Source: Luteolibacter flavescens
Lineage (GTDB): Bacteria; Verrucomicrobiota; Verrucomicrobiia; Verrucomicrobiales; Akkermansiaceae
Assembly: GCF_025950085.1 (NCBI RefSeq)
Contig: NZ_JAPDDS010000009.1
Span: 162,400 to 226,399, forward strand
Length of the DNA stretch: 64,000 bases
Reading direction: 5' to 3'
The notes under the pieces were generated by a model. That model searched no databases. It was not told where the DNA came from and saw only the letters and a program-made list of their open reading frames with translations. The position numbers and the translations under genes are program-made. Below, piece after piece: positions 63,496 to 64,000 of the stretch (positions are counted from its first letter, which is position 1; every line of letters starts with the position of its first letter).

Positions 63496-64000
63496 AGAGG
63501 AAATGACTTGTCTACTTCAGGAGAGGTTGTTTTTCGGAATCATGGTCATTTGGGTTTCCTGATCTGATGTGTGAAGAGGCGGCCTTTATCATGCGGCCGC
63601 CCGATATCGCGTGGTCCCGTCGCTGGCCGGGACAGGTGAAGGGGATGTCAGGAGTTGACTTTCTTTCACCGAGTGCCTGCGACGGACTTCTCGACAGTCA
63701 TACCCTTGATGAAGGACGCGAGGGAGGGGGCGTATCCAGCGGGAGTTCAAGTGGGGGGGATTGTTGTCCGGGAGTGGGGGCGAACAACGCCACTAGTTCT
63801 ATCAGTGAGGTATCCGTTCTCAAGCTCTAATTTTGAATGTCCCGATATCGGTGATGTTAAAAGCTTGTGAATCTTTCTGGGCTCGCAATTAAACCAAAAG
63901 ATAAAGATATGCGTGATAATCTAAGAAGCCGTCTGAAAATTAACTGAAGTTGAGCAATTGGGCTGTACAGAGCCGCACGACCATTGGAGAATCCTCCGAT
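63479..64000 (-). other. 522-bp upstream region of the exopolysaccharide locus
   Basis: Presumed promoter and leader. The 63840-63960 stretch is strongly AT-rich (several A/T runs), while the proximal 100 bp is C-rich on the sense strand. Short open frames on the plus strand (for example 63567-63830) have no protein-like composition. Nothing else recognised. Confidence 0.5.

Noticed and set aside
63567..63830. 87-codon plus-strand open frame near the right edge
   Set aside because: Ser/Gly-rich composition, no motif, and it lies in the probable promoter region of the minus-strand locus.

Overview
This 64-kb, GC-rich window looks like the chromosome of a member of the Verrucomicrobiota, probably a Luteolibacter/Haloferula-like genus; the genus is inference from gene types only. 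The indicators are a DUF1501 gene next to a cytochrome-DUF1549-DUF1553 gene, a Planctomycetes/Verrucomicrobia-style ECF sigma factor with a FecR-LamG partner, a PEP-CTERM protein, very large secreted proteins built from LamG, FN3, malectin, PA14 and thrombospondin-type-3 repeats, and few Shine-Dalgarno sequences. No tRNA, rRNA, CRISPR array, integrase or transposase was recognised.

Left part (1-28.5 kb), mostly polysaccharide sensing and use. A truncated HTTM-type membrane protein and a small membrane protein precede the DUF1549/DUF1553 + DUF1501 operon on the minus strand. Divergently from it run an ECF sigma factor overlapping a FecR-LamG transmembrane regulator, a secreted double-LamG carbohydrate esterase, a PA14-bearing histidine kinase overlapping a LuxR-type response regulator, a secreted barrel protein of unknown function, two paralogous secreted proteins (one with PEP-CTERM), a roughly 2000-residue secreted cytochrome/beta-propeller mosaic and a GH43 glycosidase.

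Middle (28.7-32.6 kb), a small accessory island. Intact comM/yifB is followed by three small minus-strand genes and a divergent WYL-domain regulator resembling BrxR/CapW regulators of phage-defence systems. It ends with a decayed copy of the 3' part of comM. The regulator has no visible defence system beside it.

Right part (32.6-63.5 kb), a 20-gene exopolysaccharide locus entirely on the minus strand, apparently in three transcription blocks. Block one (63.5 to 54.6 kb) holds an initiating sugar transferase, a Gfo/Idh oxidoreductase, an acyltransferase, a Wzc-like chain-length protein with a degenerate Walker motif, a second initiating transferase, a second acyltransferase and two GT2 enzymes. 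Block two (54.3 to 45.5 kb) holds a secreted beta-helix protein, two GT4 enzymes, a Wzy-like polymerase, a Wzx-like flippase and a GT2. Block three (45.1 to 32.65 kb) holds a 2623-residue malectin/FN3 surface protein, four dTDP-rhamnose genes and a Wza-like export lipoprotein. Together they would activate sugars, assemble a lipid-linked repeat unit, flip, polymerise and export it, and supply a protein that could bind the product.

The most unusual signal is that 12 of the 20 exopolysaccharide genes carry a run of 7 to 10 cytosines (sense strand) at or very close to their translation start. Several runs lie inside the first codons and encode Pro-Pro-Pro. This fits slipped-strand (phase-variable) control, EF-P-dependent control, or an unrecognised leader signal.
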